A stretch of 59,117 nt of DNA from assembly GCF_000787775.1 (NCBI RefSeq), contig NZ_BBPM01000045.1, positions 1-59,117 of the forward strand, read 5' to 3'. Positions 15,941 through 24,085 of this stretch are shown piece by piece. Position 1 is the first letter of the stretch. Every line of letters begins with the position of its first letter. The position numbers and the translations under genes are program-made. The notes under the pieces were generated by a model that saw only the letters and a list, made by a program, of their open reading frames with translations, made no database searches and was not told where the DNA came from. The DNA comes from Streptacidiphilus carbonis. Lineage in GTDB: Bacteria > Actinomycetota > Actinomycetes > Streptomycetales > Streptomycetaceae.

Positions 15941-16060
15941 CGGGTCGGCTTCGGCTTGTCACGCAGTTCCCCGCGCCCCTGGGGGCTGCAACTGACCCAC
16001 TGTGGGAGCGTTGCACTGTCAGGGGCGTGGGGAACTGCGCGCCCAACCAAAGCCGACCCG
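15941..16060. repeat. Nested inverted repeat at a convergent gene junction, copy C
   Basis: The inner arms GCAGTTCCCCGCGCCCCT (from 15963) and AGGGGCGTGGGGAACTGCGC (16021-16040) pair with one mismatch. The outer arms CGGGTCGGCTT (15941-15951) and AAGCCGACCCG (16050-16060) pair perfectly. TGCAACTG/GTTGCA steps lie inside. The repeat fills the gap between the convergent crotonase and tag genes. Confidence 0.85.
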
Positions 16061-16079
16061 CAGCCGAAAGGAGTACCCG

Positions 16080-16661
16080 TCAGCGCGCGTAGCAGTCGGC
16101 GAAGTGGTCGTTGACCAACCCGCAGGCCTGCATCAGGGCGTACGCCGTGGTCGGACCGACGAAGCGGAAGCCGCGGCGTTTGAGTTCCTTGGCGAGGGCG
16201 GTGGACTCCGGCGTGACCGCGGGGACGTCGCCCGCGGCGGCCGGCGGCCTCGGCCGCTTCTCCGGGGCGAAGGACCAGATCAGAGCGTCCAGCGTGGTGC
16301 CGTCCAGCTCCAGCACGGCGCGGGCGTTGGCGATGGTGGCCAGCACCTTCGCGCGGTTGCGGATGATGCCGGGGTCGGCCATCAGCCGGTCGATGTCGGT
16401 GTCGCCGAACTCGGCGACCACCGCCGGGTCGAAGCCGGAGAACGCCTTACGGAAGGTCTCCCTGCGGCGCAGGATGGTGATCCAGGACAGCCCGGACTGG
16501 AACGCCTCCAGGCTGATCCGCTCGTAGAGCGGCTGGTCGCCGTGGACCGGCTTGCCCCACTCCTCGTCGTGGTAGACCACGTAGTCCGGCGTCGAGAGGC
16601 CCCAGGGGCAGCGGCGCAGCCCGTCCTCCCCGACGACGGTCGCGCTCGCGGCCGGGCTCAC
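16080..16661 (-). CDS. tag: DNA-3-methyladenine glycosylase I
   Basis: 193 residues. Typical Tag motifs are RRCPWGLSTPDYVVYHDEEWG (first Cys and His zinc ligands), LEAFQSGLSWITILRRRE, FRKAFSGFDP, GIIRNRAKVLATIANARAVL and the C-terminal ACGLVNDHFADC (second His and Cys). The enzyme removes 3-methyladenine from alkylated DNA in base-excision repair. The GTG start overlaps the stop of the upstream DivIVA-domain gene in GTGA, so translation is coupled. The same coupling or neighbourhood exists in mycobacteria, as I recall. Confidence 0.93.
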   Translation of the reverse strand: MSPAASATVVGEDGLRRCPWGLSTPDYVVYHDEEWGKPVHGDQPLYERISLEAFQSGLSWITILRRRETFRKAFSGFDPAVVAEFGDTDIDRLMADPGIIRNRAKVLATIANARAVLELDGTTLDALIWSFAPEKRPRPPAAAGDVPAVTPESTALAKELKRRGFRFVGPTTAYALMQACGLVNDHFADCYAR

Positions 16662-17092
16662 TGGGAGGGCCCCTCGTCCATGCCGGGGATGGCGTCCTGG
16701 GAGTTCTGCTTCTCCAGGGTGGGACCGCCCGGGGTGGCGAACCGCATCCGCAGCGCCTCGAACTCCGCCGTGCCGGGCTCGCCGGCCTGCGGGTGCCCGG
16801 CCGCGAGGGCCGCGGTGAGCGCGGCCTCCAGCTCGGCGACCCGGACGTCACGGTGGGTCAGCTCGGCGCCGAGCCGGTCGAGGACGTCGTCCACCTCGTC
16901 CATCCGGTAGCCGCGGACGGCCATCGGGAAGCGCAGCACGTCCACGTCGGCGCGGGTCAGCGGGCGGTCCGACGGCAGCCGCGCGGCCAGCCGGTCCTGC
17001 TCCGCATCCGGCAGCGAACCGCCGCCCCCGAGGGCGACCAGCGCCGCAGCGCCCACGACCAGCACCATGACGGCGAGGATCAACCAGAACAC
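16658..17092 (-). CDS. DivIVA-domain membrane-anchored protein
   Basis: 144 residues. An N-terminal membrane helix (FWLILAVMVLVVGAAALVAL) is followed by DRPLTRADVDVLRFPMAVRG and YRMDEVDDVLDRLGAEL, the short DivI1A-type motif found in many actinobacterial proteins, and then a coiled-coil-prone helix and an acidic tail. DivIVA-like proteins act at poles or septa; a specific role cannot be read here. GTG at 17092 puts the membrane helix right at the start, as in homologues I remember. The open frame continues much further upstream, but that part lies over the folP2 promoter and gene. It overlaps tag by four bases. Confidence 0.75.
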   Translation of the reverse strand: MFWLILAVMVLVVGAAALVALGGGGSLPDAEQDRLAARLPSDRPLTRADVDVLRFPMAVRGYRMDEVDDVLDRLGAELTHRDVRVAELEAALTAALAAGHPQAGEPGTAEFEALRMRFATPGGPTLEKQNSQDAIPGMDEGPSQ

Positions 17093-17192
17093 AAGCCCAC
17101 GACTCCCGGCTCCCGGTGGGGGATCATGAAGGGACTCCCCACAGTACTGAACGGTACTGGGGCCATCATGGCGTACGTACCTTGGAGGACGC

Positions 17193-18056
17193 ATGGCTCT
17201 CGCGCTCGGCCCGCGGATTTTCGGTGACGACGAGCCGGTGATCATGGCCATCGTCAACCGCACCCCGGACTCGTTCTTCGACCAGGGGGCGACCTTCGCC
17301 GACGACGCGGCCTTCGCCGCGGCCGACCGGGCGGTCGCCGAAGGTGCGGCGGTCCTGGACATCGGCGGAGTGAAGGCGGGGCCGGGCGAGGAGGTCGACA
17401 CCGAGGAGGAGCTGCGCCGGATCGTGCCCTTCGTGACCGAACTGCGCAAGCGCCACCCCGACACGGTGATCAGCGTGGACACCTGGCGGCACGAGGTCGC
17501 CGAGGCGGTCTGCGAGGTCGGTGCCGACCTGCTGAACGACGCCTGGGGCGGGGTGGATCCGCTGCTGGCGGAGGTCGCCGGCCGCCACGGGGTGGGGATC
17601 GTCTGCACCCACGCCGGCGGGGCCGAGCCGCGGACCAGGCCGCACCGGGTGGCCTACCCGGACGTGATGGCCGACATCCTGGAGCGCACGGTGGCGCTGG
17701 CCGAGCGGGCGGTGGCGCTGGGCGTGCCGCGCGAGGGGGTGCTGATCGACCCCGGGCACGACTTCGGCAAGAACACCAGGCACTCGCTGGAGGCCACCCG
17801 GCGGCTGCCGGAGATGACGGGGACCGGCTGGCCGGTGCTGGTGTCGCTGTCCAACAAGGACTTCGTCGGCGAGACCCTGGACAAGCCGGTCGGCGAGCGG
17901 CTGCTGGGCACCCTGGCCGCCACCGCGGTGTCGGCGTGGCTCGGCGCCCAGGTCTACCGGGTGCACCAGGTCGCGGAGACCAAGCAGGTGCTGGACATGG
18001 TCGCCTCGATCCGGGGCACCCGGCCCCCGGCGGTGGCCCGCCGCGGGCTGGCCTGA
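17193..18056 (+). CDS. Dihydropteroate synthase-like protein, FolP2 type
   Basis: 287 residues with a DHPS-like TIM barrel: IMAIVNRTPDSFFDQGATF, VISVDTWRHEVAEAV, LLNDAWGG, LIDPGHDFGKNTRH, PVLVSLSNKDFVGETL and YRVHQVAETKQVLDM. The loop that in true DHPS reads GGESTRPG is DIGGVKAGPG here, so the Ser/Thr/Arg-Pro residues around the p-aminobenzoate and sulfonamide site are absent. M. tuberculosis FolP2 has the same form and, as I recall, was reported to lack DHPS activity. The reaction of this protein is therefore unknown. GGAGGA lies just before the ATG. It is divergent from the DivIVA-domain gene. Confidence 0.85.
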   Translation: MALALGPRIFGDDEPVIMAIVNRTPDSFFDQGATFADDAAFAAADRAVAEGAAVLDIGGVKAGPGEEVDTEEELRRIVPFVTELRKRHPDTVISVDTWRHEVAEAVCEVGADLLNDAWGGVDPLLAEVAGRHGVGIVCTHAGGAEPRTRPHRVAYPDVMADILERTVALAERAVALGVPREGVLIDPGHDFGKNTRHSLEATRRLPEMTGTGWPVLVSLSNKDFVGETLDKPVGERLLGTLAATAVSAWLGAQVYRVHQVAETKQVLDMVASIRGTRPPAVARRGLA

Positions 18057-18090
18057 CGGCCAGGGGTGGTGTCCGCAATCGACCGGATCC

Positions 18091-18921
18091 CTACTCCGGG
18101 TTGTGGGCCGGGGAGACCGCGCCGTTGCGGAGCCGGGCCTCGTCCAGGATCTTCATCGCCTCGTCCACCGAGTCGGTGATCTGGATCAGCTCCAGGTCGG
18201 CCGGGGAGGCCTTGCCCTCGGCGACCAGGGTGTTGCGGACCCACTCGAACAGGCCTGACCAGTAGGAGACCCCGAAGAGGATCACCGGGAACCGGGTGAC
18301 CTTGTGGGTCTGCACCAGGGTGAGCGCCTCGAACAGCTCGTCCAGGGTGCCGAAGCCGCCGGGGAGCACGACGAAGCCCTGCGAGTACTTCACGAACATG
18401 GTCTTGCGCACGAAGAAGTAGCGGAAGTTCAGGCCCAGGTCGACGTACTGGTTCAGGCCCTGTTCGAACGGCAGCTCGATGCCGAGGCCGACCGAGGTGC
18501 CGCCGGCCTCGTGGGCGCCCTTGTTGGCCGACTCCATCGCGCCCGGGCCGCCGCCGGTGATCACCGCGTAGCCGGCCTCGACCAGGGCCCGGCCGATCTC
18601 CTCCCCGGCCTGGTACTCGACCGAGTCCGGAGCCGTCCTGGCGGAGCCGAACACACTGACGGCGGGGCCGAGTTCGGCGAGGGCGCCGAAGCCCTCGACG
18701 AACTCGGACTGGATCCGCATCACCCGCCACGGGTCGGTGTGCAGCCAGTCGGCGTTCTGCGCCGAGTCCAGCAACCGCTGGTCGGTGGTGCTGCTGTCCA
18801 CCTGCTCACCGCGGAGCAGCACCGGGCCGCGCCGCTTCTCCGCGGACTTCCTGGGCCCGGAGGCGCCGCGCGCCGCGGAGATCCGGTCCGGGCCGTGTCC
18901 GTACTGTTTGTCGTTCGTCAT
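18091..18921 (-). CDS. LOG-family protein (TIGR00730), probable nucleoside 5'-monophosphate phosphoribohydrolase
   Basis: 276 residues with a ~60-residue charged N-terminal extension. The Rossmann-like core has SVFGSARTAPDS, GGGPGAMESANKGAHEAGG and the family signature PGGFGTLDE, where Arg and Glu residues handle the nucleotide. Family members release free base (cytokinin in plants and some actinobacteria) and were once misnamed lysine decarboxylases. In M. tuberculosis the neighbour of folP2 and dapE is also a LOG protein (Rv1205), as I recall. ATG at 18921 has no ribosome site but a TACCCT box eight bases upstream, suggesting a leaderless mRNA. Confidence 0.85.
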   Translation of the reverse strand: MTNDKQYGHGPDRISAARGASGPRKSAEKRRGPVLLRGEQVDSSTTDQRLLDSAQNADWLHTDPWRVMRIQSEFVEGFGALAELGPAVSVFGSARTAPDSVEYQAGEEIGRALVEAGYAVITGGGPGAMESANKGAHEAGGTSVGLGIELPFEQGLNQYVDLGLNFRYFFVRKTMFVKYSQGFVVLPGGFGTLDELFEALTLVQTHKVTRFPVILFGVSYWSGLFEWVRNTLVAEGKASPADLELIQITDSVDEAMKILDEARLRNGAVSPAHNPE

Positions 18922-18929
18922 ACCTACGC

Positions 18930-18935
18930 AGGGTA
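18930..18935 (-). promoter_or_regulatory. -10 box (TACCCT) of a predicted leaderless LOG-gene transcript
   Basis: Read on the minus strand, TACCCT ends eight bases before the ATG at 18921. No Shine-Dalgarno sequence lies between. Confidence 0.5.
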
Positions 18936-18971
18936 CGGCGATCGGGCTCGACCAGGTGGGATCTCTCCTGA

Positions 18972-20075
18972 TCAACCCTCCAGCCAGTCCCGGATCCGCT
19001 TCTCGCACTCGTCCACCGCCGCCAGCGAGCAGTGCTCCTCCCGGGTGTGGGCCAGATTGGGGTCCCCGGGGCCGTAGTTGACGGCGGGTACGCCCAGCGC
19101 GGAGAAGCGGGCCACGTCGGTCCAGCCGAACTTGGCCTGCGGGGTGGTGCCGGTCGCGGCGACGAACGCGGCGGCGGCCGGGTGCGAGAGGCCGGGCAGG
19201 GCGCCCGGGGCCGAGTCGGTGACCTCGACGTCGTAGCCGGCGAAGACCTCGCGGACATGGGCCTCGGCCTGGGCCTCGTCGCGGTCCGGGGCGAAGCGGA
19301 AGTTGACGGTGACGGTGCAGGCGTCCGGGATGACGTTGCCGGCGACGCCGCCCGCGATGTTCACGGCGTTGAGGCCCTCGTGGTACTCCAGCCCGTCGAT
19401 CCCGACCAGCCGCGGGGTGTAGTCCGCCAGCCGCTGCAGGATCGGGGCCGCCTTGTGGATGGCGTTGTCCCCGAGCCAGCTGCGGGCCGAGTGCGCCCGG
19501 TGCCCGCCGGTGCTGACGGTGGCCCGCATGGTGCCCTGGCAGCCGCCCTCGACCTGCGCGTTGCTCGGCTCCATCAGCACCGCGAAGTCGGCGGCCAGCC
19601 ACTCGGGGTGGACCCGGGCCAGACGGCCGAGGCCGTTGCGGGTCGCCTCGACCTCCTCGCAGTCGTAGAAGACGAAGGTGAGGTCGCGGTTGGGCTCGGT
19701 GACGGTCGCGGCGATCCGGAGCTGGACCGCGACGCCGGCCTTCATGTCCGAGGTGCCGCAGCCCCACAGCACGTCCCCGTCGACCCGGGAGGGGAGGTTG
19801 TCCGCGATGGGCACCGTGTCCAGGTGCCCGGCCAGGAGCACCCGCTCGGAGCGGCCCAGGTCGGTCCGGGCGACGACCGCGTCGCCGTCCCGGTCCACGG
19901 TGAGGTGCGGCAGCGAGCGCAGGGCGGCCTCGACGGCGTCGGCCAGCAGCCGCTCGTCGCCGCTGACCGAGGGGATGTCGACCAGCGCGGCGGTGAGTTC
20001 ACCTCCGCCCAGAGTGAGGTCGAGTACGGGCACGGTGGTCGGGGCCGAGGCGTCGGCGGTAGGGGAACCAGTCAT
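18972..20075 (-). CDS. dapE: Succinyl-diaminopimelate desuccinylase
   Basis: 367 residues, M20 metallopeptidase fold. Di-zinc ligand motifs in order: [41 protein letters not shown] (general-base Glu pair), [15 protein letters not shown], and the final [18 protein letters not shown]. The insert with [13 protein letters not shown] forms the dimerisation lid. It makes L,L-diaminopimelate from its N-succinyl form for lysine and peptidoglycan, and pairs with the dapC gene at 22.5-23.6 kb. ATG at 20075 follows a TAACCT box by eight bases with no ribosome site, so a leaderless transcript is likely. Confidence 0.92.
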   Translation of the reverse strand: MTGSPTADASAPTTVPVLDLTLGGGELTAALVDIPSVSGDERLLADAVEAALRSLPHLTVDRDGDAVVARTDLGRSERVLLAGHLDTVPIADNLPSRVDGDVLWGCGTSDMKAGVAVQLRIAATVTEPNRDLTFVFYDCEEVEATRNGLGRLARVHPEWLAADFAVLMEPSNAQVEGGCQGTMRATVSTGGHRAHSARSWLGDNAIHKAAPILQRLADYTPRLVGIDGLEYHEGLNAVNIAGGVAGNVIPDACTVTVNFRFAPDRDEAQAEAHVREVFAGYDVEVTDSAPGALPGLSHPAAAAFVAATGTTPQAKFGWTDVARFSALGVPAVNYGPGDPNLAHTREEHCSLAAVDECEKRIRDWLEG

Positions 20076-20083
20076 GACCAGCC

Positions 20084-20089
20084 AGGTTA
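20084..20089 (-). promoter_or_regulatory. -10 box (TAACCT) of a predicted leaderless dapE transcript
   Basis: Read on the minus strand, TAACCT is followed by eight bases and then the dapE ATG at 20075. No Shine-Dalgarno sequence lies between. Confidence 0.5.
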
Positions 20090-20290
20090 CGGCCTGTCCC
20101 GCGGTGCCCGGGCCGGACGGCCCGGGCACCGGCCTTTCCGGGGGCCGCCCCGGGACCCCGCGGCCCCCGCGGTCGGTGATCCACGGGGCGCGCGGGCGCC
20201 GTGCGGGCGGAGGCCGGGAAGAACCGGGCTCACGGCGCGGCCGTCACAGTCGGTAGGGTGCAGCGGAACGCCGCAAGGAGGAGCAACCGG

Positions 20291-21316
20291 GTGAGCCTGA
20301 AGTCGATGATGGACTCCGCCGAGAGCGCGCCCACCGCGCGGCGCCGCCGGCGGTGGCTGGGTTGTCTGCCGTTCGTACTGGTGCTGGCCCTGGTGGTGGC
20401 TGTCGGGCTGTACCTGAACCGGCACCGCGACCTGCTGCCCATCCCGGTCGCCGAGGGCTGCGAGGTGGACAGCGCGGACGGTCTGGTGGACCTCTCGCTG
20501 GACCAGATGAGCAACGCCGGGACCATCGCGGCGGTGGCCATTTCCCGAAACCTTCCGGAACGGGCGGTGACCATCTCGCTCGCCACGGCCATGCAGGAGT
20601 CCAAGCTGCAGAACCTGACGGCCGGCGACCGCGACTCCATCGGCCTGTTCCAGCAGCGCCCCTCGCAGGGCTGGGGCACCCCGGCGCAGATCGGCGACCC
20701 GGTCTACGCGACGAACAAGTTCCTCGACAAGCTGGTGCAGATCCAGGGCTACGCCCAGCTGCCGCTGACGGTCGCCGCCCAGGACGTCCAGCACAGCGGC
20801 TACCCGGACGCCTACGCCACCCACGAGACCGACGCCAAGACCATCTCCGGCGCCTTGACCGGACGGGTCCCGGCGGTGCTGAACTGCACGGTGAACAGCG
20901 TGGGCACGGCGGTCGCCGGGCCGGTCGGCTCGAACGGGCTGCAGCAGGGCGCCCAGGCGGTCGCGACGAAGCTGAAGAAGGAGTTCGGCTCCACGGTGAC
21001 GCCCAGGGCCTCGGTGGTCGCGTCCTCCGACGCGGCCGCGGAGGGCCTGGGGCTGACGGTCGGCACCGGCAGGGGGAGCACCGGGACCGCCCGCGGCTGG
21101 GCAGTGGCGCAGTGGGCGGTGGCCAACTGCCAGAACCTGCACATCACCACGGTCGCCTACGACGGCAAGGTGTGGCGCAGTTCCGACTCCACCAAGCGGT
21201 GGCAGGACGCCACCGGCGCCTCCGCGTCCCGGTCCGCATCCACGTCCGCGGCATCGGGGGCGCTGCAGATCACCGTCGCGGCGAAGGCGGCGGCGTCGAC
21301 GTCCCCGTCGAGTTAA
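20291..21316 (+). CDS. Membrane-anchored exported protein with lysozyme-like motif
   Basis: 341 residues. A basic N-terminus (RRRRRWLG) precedes one membrane helix (CLPFVLVLALVVAVGLYL), so the rest should lie outside. The external region has ATAMQESKLQNLTAGDRDSI followed by GLFQQRPSQGWGTPAQI and DPVYATNKFLDKL, which resemble the Glu and Gly-Leu-Phe-Gln-Gln-Arg motif of transglycosylase or lysozyme-like cell-wall domains. In Streptomyces such proteins are often labelled 'heavy metal transporter', with no support I can see. The C-terminus is Ser/Ala-rich. GTG at 20291 has AAGGAGGAG seven bases upstream. It is divergent from dapE. Confidence 0.7.
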   Translation: MSLKSMMDSAESAPTARRRRRWLGCLPFVLVLALVVAVGLYLNRHRDLLPIPVAEGCEVDSADGLVDLSLDQMSNAGTIAAVAISRNLPERAVTISLATAMQESKLQNLTAGDRDSIGLFQQRPSQGWGTPAQIGDPVYATNKFLDKLVQIQGYAQLPLTVAAQDVQHSGYPDAYATHETDAKTISGALTGRVPAVLNCTVNSVGTAVAGPVGSNGLQQGAQAVATKLKKEFGSTVTPRASVVASSDAAAEGLGLTVGTGRGSTGTARGWAVAQWAVANCQNLHITTVAYDGKVWRSSDSTKRWQDATGASASRSASTSAASGALQITVAAKAAASTSPSS

Positions 21317-21346
21317 CGGCTGCGCGGTCGAGTTAACGGCAGCGCG
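21307..21346 (+). repeat. Tandem duplication of a 20-base unit
   Basis: GTCGAGTTAACGGC(T/A)GCGCG occurs twice in direct succession (21307-21326 and 21327-21346), with one difference. The first copy contains the stop codon TAA of the exported protein gene. A third, weaker partial copy (GGGTTGACGG) follows. Confidence 0.7.
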
Positions 21347-21616
21347 CCGGGTTGACGGGACGGGGCCACGGACGGCCCAGCGTGCGGCCGTCCTGCGAAG
21401 ATTCTGTGTGCATCGCTCAGACCCTGGCACGGACTCGGAGAAGCCTTTCTGCGGGGAGCTGACACCGGGTCGAGTTGTCCCTATATGCACCGAAAAAGAT
21501 AATGCGATGTTTAGGAACTCTTTGCTGGCGTCGGCCGCAACCTTCTCGCTCCTCAAGCGGTAATCACCACGTCCGCCCGGCGGACTGGTTCCGTCCCCAC
21601 CTCAACGAGGAGCACC

Positions 21617-22348
21617 ATGTCGTCTCTCCCCCTCTCGCGCCGGATCGTCACGGCCGCGTTCGTCGTCGCCGCCGGCGCCGTCCCCGCCCTCACGGCGGGT
21701 ACCGCCTCCGCCGCGCCCGCGCTGCCCGGCGTCCCCGACCTGGGTGGGCTCAGCCAGCTCGACACCGGTGCCCTGGGCAGTGACGTCCAGTCCGCCAGCC
21801 ACCAGGCCGGGCAGGTCGCCGGGAGCGGTGCGAGCGGCGCCGTCGCCCAGTCCGTCCCCACTGTCGCCGACGCGGCCGGCGCCACCACCGCCAAGGCGCT
21901 GCCCGAGGCCAACCGGATGCTGGGCACCTCCGCGCTGCAGCTGGCCCAGGTCGCGGGCTCCACCGCCGGCGCCACCGGGGCCCTGGCCGGTGCCGCCGGC
22001 GGGGCGACCCGTGCCATGCCGGTCAGCGCCGGACACCAGGCCGTCCCGGCCGTCGGCACGGTCCAGTCCACCGCCTCCGGGGTCGCCCCGGCCGGCGGGT
22101 CCCCGGTCAACGCCAACATCACCCCGAGCGCCCCGGCCCCGTCCGGCCCGCTCTCCTCGCTGCCGCTGAGCAACCTCCCGGTCAACAGCCTGCCGCTGGG
22201 CGCCGCCCAGTCCACCGTCGGCCAGGTCGCCGGGGCAGCCGCCCCGGTCGCGGGCCAGCGGCTCGGCGGGCTGCCCGGCCTGGGCGACAGCTCCGGTCTC
22301 GGCAGCCTCACCCAGACCCTGCCGCTGGGCAGCCTGCCGGTGGGCTGA
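21617..22348 (+). CDS. Small secreted Ala/Gly/Pro/Ser-rich protein
   Basis: 243 residues. The N-terminus is a clear Sec signal peptide (SRRIVTAAFVVAAGAVPALT, with AxA cleavage near TASA-AP). The mature protein is low-complexity, with repeated short motifs such as LPLSNLPVNSLPLG and a C-terminal LPLGSLPVG; it has no Cys and no recognisable domain. It is probably an extracellular or wall-associated structural or disordered protein. GAGGAG lies before the ATG. The preceding ~270 bases (21347-21616) hold no gene; they contain an AT-richer stretch around 21480-21510 that probably carries its promoter. A strong terminator follows. Confidence 0.75.
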   Translation: MSSLPLSRRIVTAAFVVAAGAVPALTAGTASAAPALPGVPDLGGLSQLDTGALGSDVQSASHQAGQVAGSGASGAVAQSVPTVADAAGATTAKALPEANRMLGTSALQLAQVAGSTAGATGALAGAAGGATRAMPVSAGHQAVPAVGTVQSTASGVAPAGGSPVNANITPSAPAPSGPLSSLPLSNLPVNSLPLGAAQSTVGQVAGAAAPVAGQRLGGLPGLGDSSGLGSLTQTLPLGSLPVG

Positions 22349-22372
22349 CGCCACATCAGTGCGCGACCCATG

Positions 22373-22408
22373 AGGGAGGGCCCGGAGCATCCGCTCCGGG
22401 CCCTCCCT
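22373..22408. terminator. Perfect 16-bp hairpin between convergent genes
   Basis: The arm AGGGAGGGCCCGGAGC (22373-22388) pairs perfectly with 22393-22408 across a four-base loop. It lies 24 bases after the secreted-protein stop and before the 3' end of dapC, and could stop transcription from both sides. Confidence 0.85.
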
Positions 22409-22481
22409 CTCTGACTCGACCTCCGCGCCGACCTCCGCCCCGACCGGACTTTTCGCCGTCCGGACCGTGCGCCGACCGGAG

Positions 22482-23642
22482 TCAGCCGAGGCGCTGAACC
22501 GCCGCCCGCACCCGCTCGTCCGTCGCGGTGAACGCCACCCGTACGAACCCGGCGCCCGCATCTCCGTAGAACTCACCAGGCGCGACCAGGATCCCCTGCT
22601 TGGCCAGCTCGCCGACCGTGTCCCAGCAGGGCTCGTCGCGGGTGGCCCACAGGTAGAGGCTGGCCTCGGAGTGCTCGATCCGGAAGCCGTTGGCCTCCAG
22701 CGCCCCCCGCAGCGCCTCGCGGCGGGCGGCGTAGCGGGCCCGCTGCTCGGTCACATGGGCGGTGTCGCCCAGCGCGGCGACGGCGGCCGCCTGTACCGGC
22801 GCCGGGACCATGAAGCCGCCGTGCTTCCTGATCTCCAGCAGCTCGCCCAGCACCTCCGGGTCCCCGACCAGGAACGCGTCCCGGTAGCCGGCCAGGTTGG
22901 AGCGCTTGGAGAGCGAGTGGACGGCCACCAGGCCCCGGTAGTCGCCGTCGCAGACGTCCGGGTGCAGCACCGAGACCGGCTCCACCTCCCAGCCCAGCTC
23001 CAGGTAGCACTCGTCGCTGACCAGCAGCACACCGTGCTCCCTGGCCCAGGCCACGGTACGGCGCAGCTCGTCGGCGGTGAGCACCCGGCCGGTGGGGTTG
23101 GACGGGGAGTTGAGCCAGAGCAGCTTGAGGCCGGCCGGGTCGAGCTCCCACGGGTCGTCGTAGACCACGTAGTCGGCCCGGGCCAGCCGCGCGCCGACCT
23201 CGTAGGTCGGGTACGCCAGCCGCGGGTAGCCGACCCGGTCGCCCGGGCCCAGGCCCAGCTGCGCCGGCAGCGCGGCCACCAGCTCCTTGGAGCCGACCAG
23301 CGGCAGCACATGGCGGTGCGTCAGCCCGGCCGCGCCCAGCCTGCGCCCGCTCCAGCCGACCAGGGCGTCCCGCAGCGCGGGAGTGCCCCAGACGGTGGGA
23401 TAGCCGGGGCTGTCCGCGGCCGCCGCCAGTGCGTCCTGGACCAACTGCGGGACCGGGTCCACCGGCGTGCCCACGGACAGGTCCACGATGCCGTCCGGAT
23501 GGGCGGCGGCGGTGGCCTTGTACGGCTCCAGACGGTCCCAGGGGAACGTCGGGAGCAGGCTGGAGACGCGGCGCGCCGCCCACCAGGGACGTGAATCCGT
23601 GGTGGGCGGCGCGGCAGCGGTGCTGTCCTGCACGGTGTTCAC
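22482..23642 (-). CDS. dapC: N-succinyldiaminopimelate aminotransferase
   Basis: 386 residues, fold-type I PLP aminotransferase. Features are SVGTPVDPVPQLVQDAL, PLVGSKELVAALP, the substrate/PLP segment NSPSNPTGR, DECYLELGW and the lysine that binds PLP in HSLSKRSNLAGYR; the end carries ASLYLWATRDEP and FVRVAFTATDERV. It transaminates N-succinyl-2-amino-6-oxopimelate in lysine/diaminopimelate synthesis. It lies 10 bases downstream of the ferredoxin gene on the same strand; the ferredoxin-dapC pair is also known in corynebacteria, as I recall. GTG 23642 has GGAG only three bases away; an in-frame GTG at 23633 is an alternative. Confidence 0.92.
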   Translation of the reverse strand: MNTVQDSTAAAPPTTDSRPWWAARRVSSLLPTFPWDRLEPYKATAAAHPDGIVDLSVGTPVDPVPQLVQDALAAAADSPGYPTVWGTPALRDALVGWSGRRLGAAGLTHRHVLPLVGSKELVAALPAQLGLGPGDRVGYPRLAYPTYEVGARLARADYVVYDDPWELDPAGLKLLWLNSPSNPTGRVLTADELRRTVAWAREHGVLLVSDECYLELGWEVEPVSVLHPDVCDGDYRGLVAVHSLSKRSNLAGYRDAFLVGDPEVLGELLEIRKHGGFMVPAPVQAAAVAALGDTAHVTEQRARYAARREALRGALEANGFRIEHSEASLYLWATRDEPCWDTVGELAKQGILVAPGEFYGDAGAGFVRVAFTATDERVRAAVQRLG

Positions 23643-23652
23643 AGGCTCCGGA

Positions 23653-23973
23653 TCACTGGTTCTGCGGCGGGAGGGCCGCGATGAACGGGTGGTCCTTCTC
23701 GATCAGGCCGAGCTTGGAGGCACCACCGGGCGAACCGAGGTCGTCGAAGAAGTCGACGTTCGCCTTGTAGTAGTCCTTCCACTCGTCCGGGGTGTCGTCC
23801 TCGTAGAAGATCGCCTCGACGGGGCAGACGGGCTCACAGGCTCCGCAGTCCACGCACTCGTCGGGGTGGATGTACAAGGACCTCTTGCCCTCGTAGATGC
23901 AGTCGACGGGGCATTCTTCGATGCACGCCTTGTCCTTCACGTCGACACAAGGCTGCGCGATGACGTAGGTCAC
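23653..23973 (-). CDS. fdxA: Seven-iron ferredoxin (3Fe-4S plus 4Fe-4S)
   Basis: 106 residues. The cluster motifs are CVDVKDKACIEECPVDCIY and CVDCGACEPVCPVEAI. By family rules Cys9, Cys17 and Cys50 hold the 3Fe-4S centre and Cys21, Cys40, Cys43 and Cys46 the 4Fe-4S centre. The remaining half (DEWKDYYKANVDFFDDLGSP, then GGASKLGL) is the usual C-terminal extension of actinobacterial FdxA/FdxC. It is a soluble electron carrier. GTG at 23973 has GAGGAGGAA eight bases upstream. It leads the two-gene operon with dapC. Confidence 0.93.
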   Translation of the reverse strand: MTYVIAQPCVDVKDKACIEECPVDCIYEGKRSLYIHPDECVDCGACEPVCPVEAIFYEDDTPDEWKDYYKANVDFFDDLGSPGGASKLGLIEKDHPFIAALPPQNQ

Positions 23974-24085
23974 GCTGACGTTCCTCCTCGTAGGGGCTGG
24001 CATTCGCGCAGGGGCGCGCGGCGTCGTCGATGCCCGCACCTAGTATCGCCGTTTCAGGACGGCGGTTGCACCGGAGGTTGCGGGT

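Noticed and set aside
20087-21556. Long minus-strand frame opposite the exported lysozyme-like protein
   Set aside because: No ribosome site or domain. The plus strand has a strong Shine-Dalgarno, a membrane helix and a conserved motif block.
24040-24060. Possible tRNA-like fold in the ferredoxin/acetyltransferase gap
   Set aside because: No cloverleaf arms or anticodon loop can be drawn. I saw no tRNA or rRNA anywhere in the window, although a dedicated scan was not possible.
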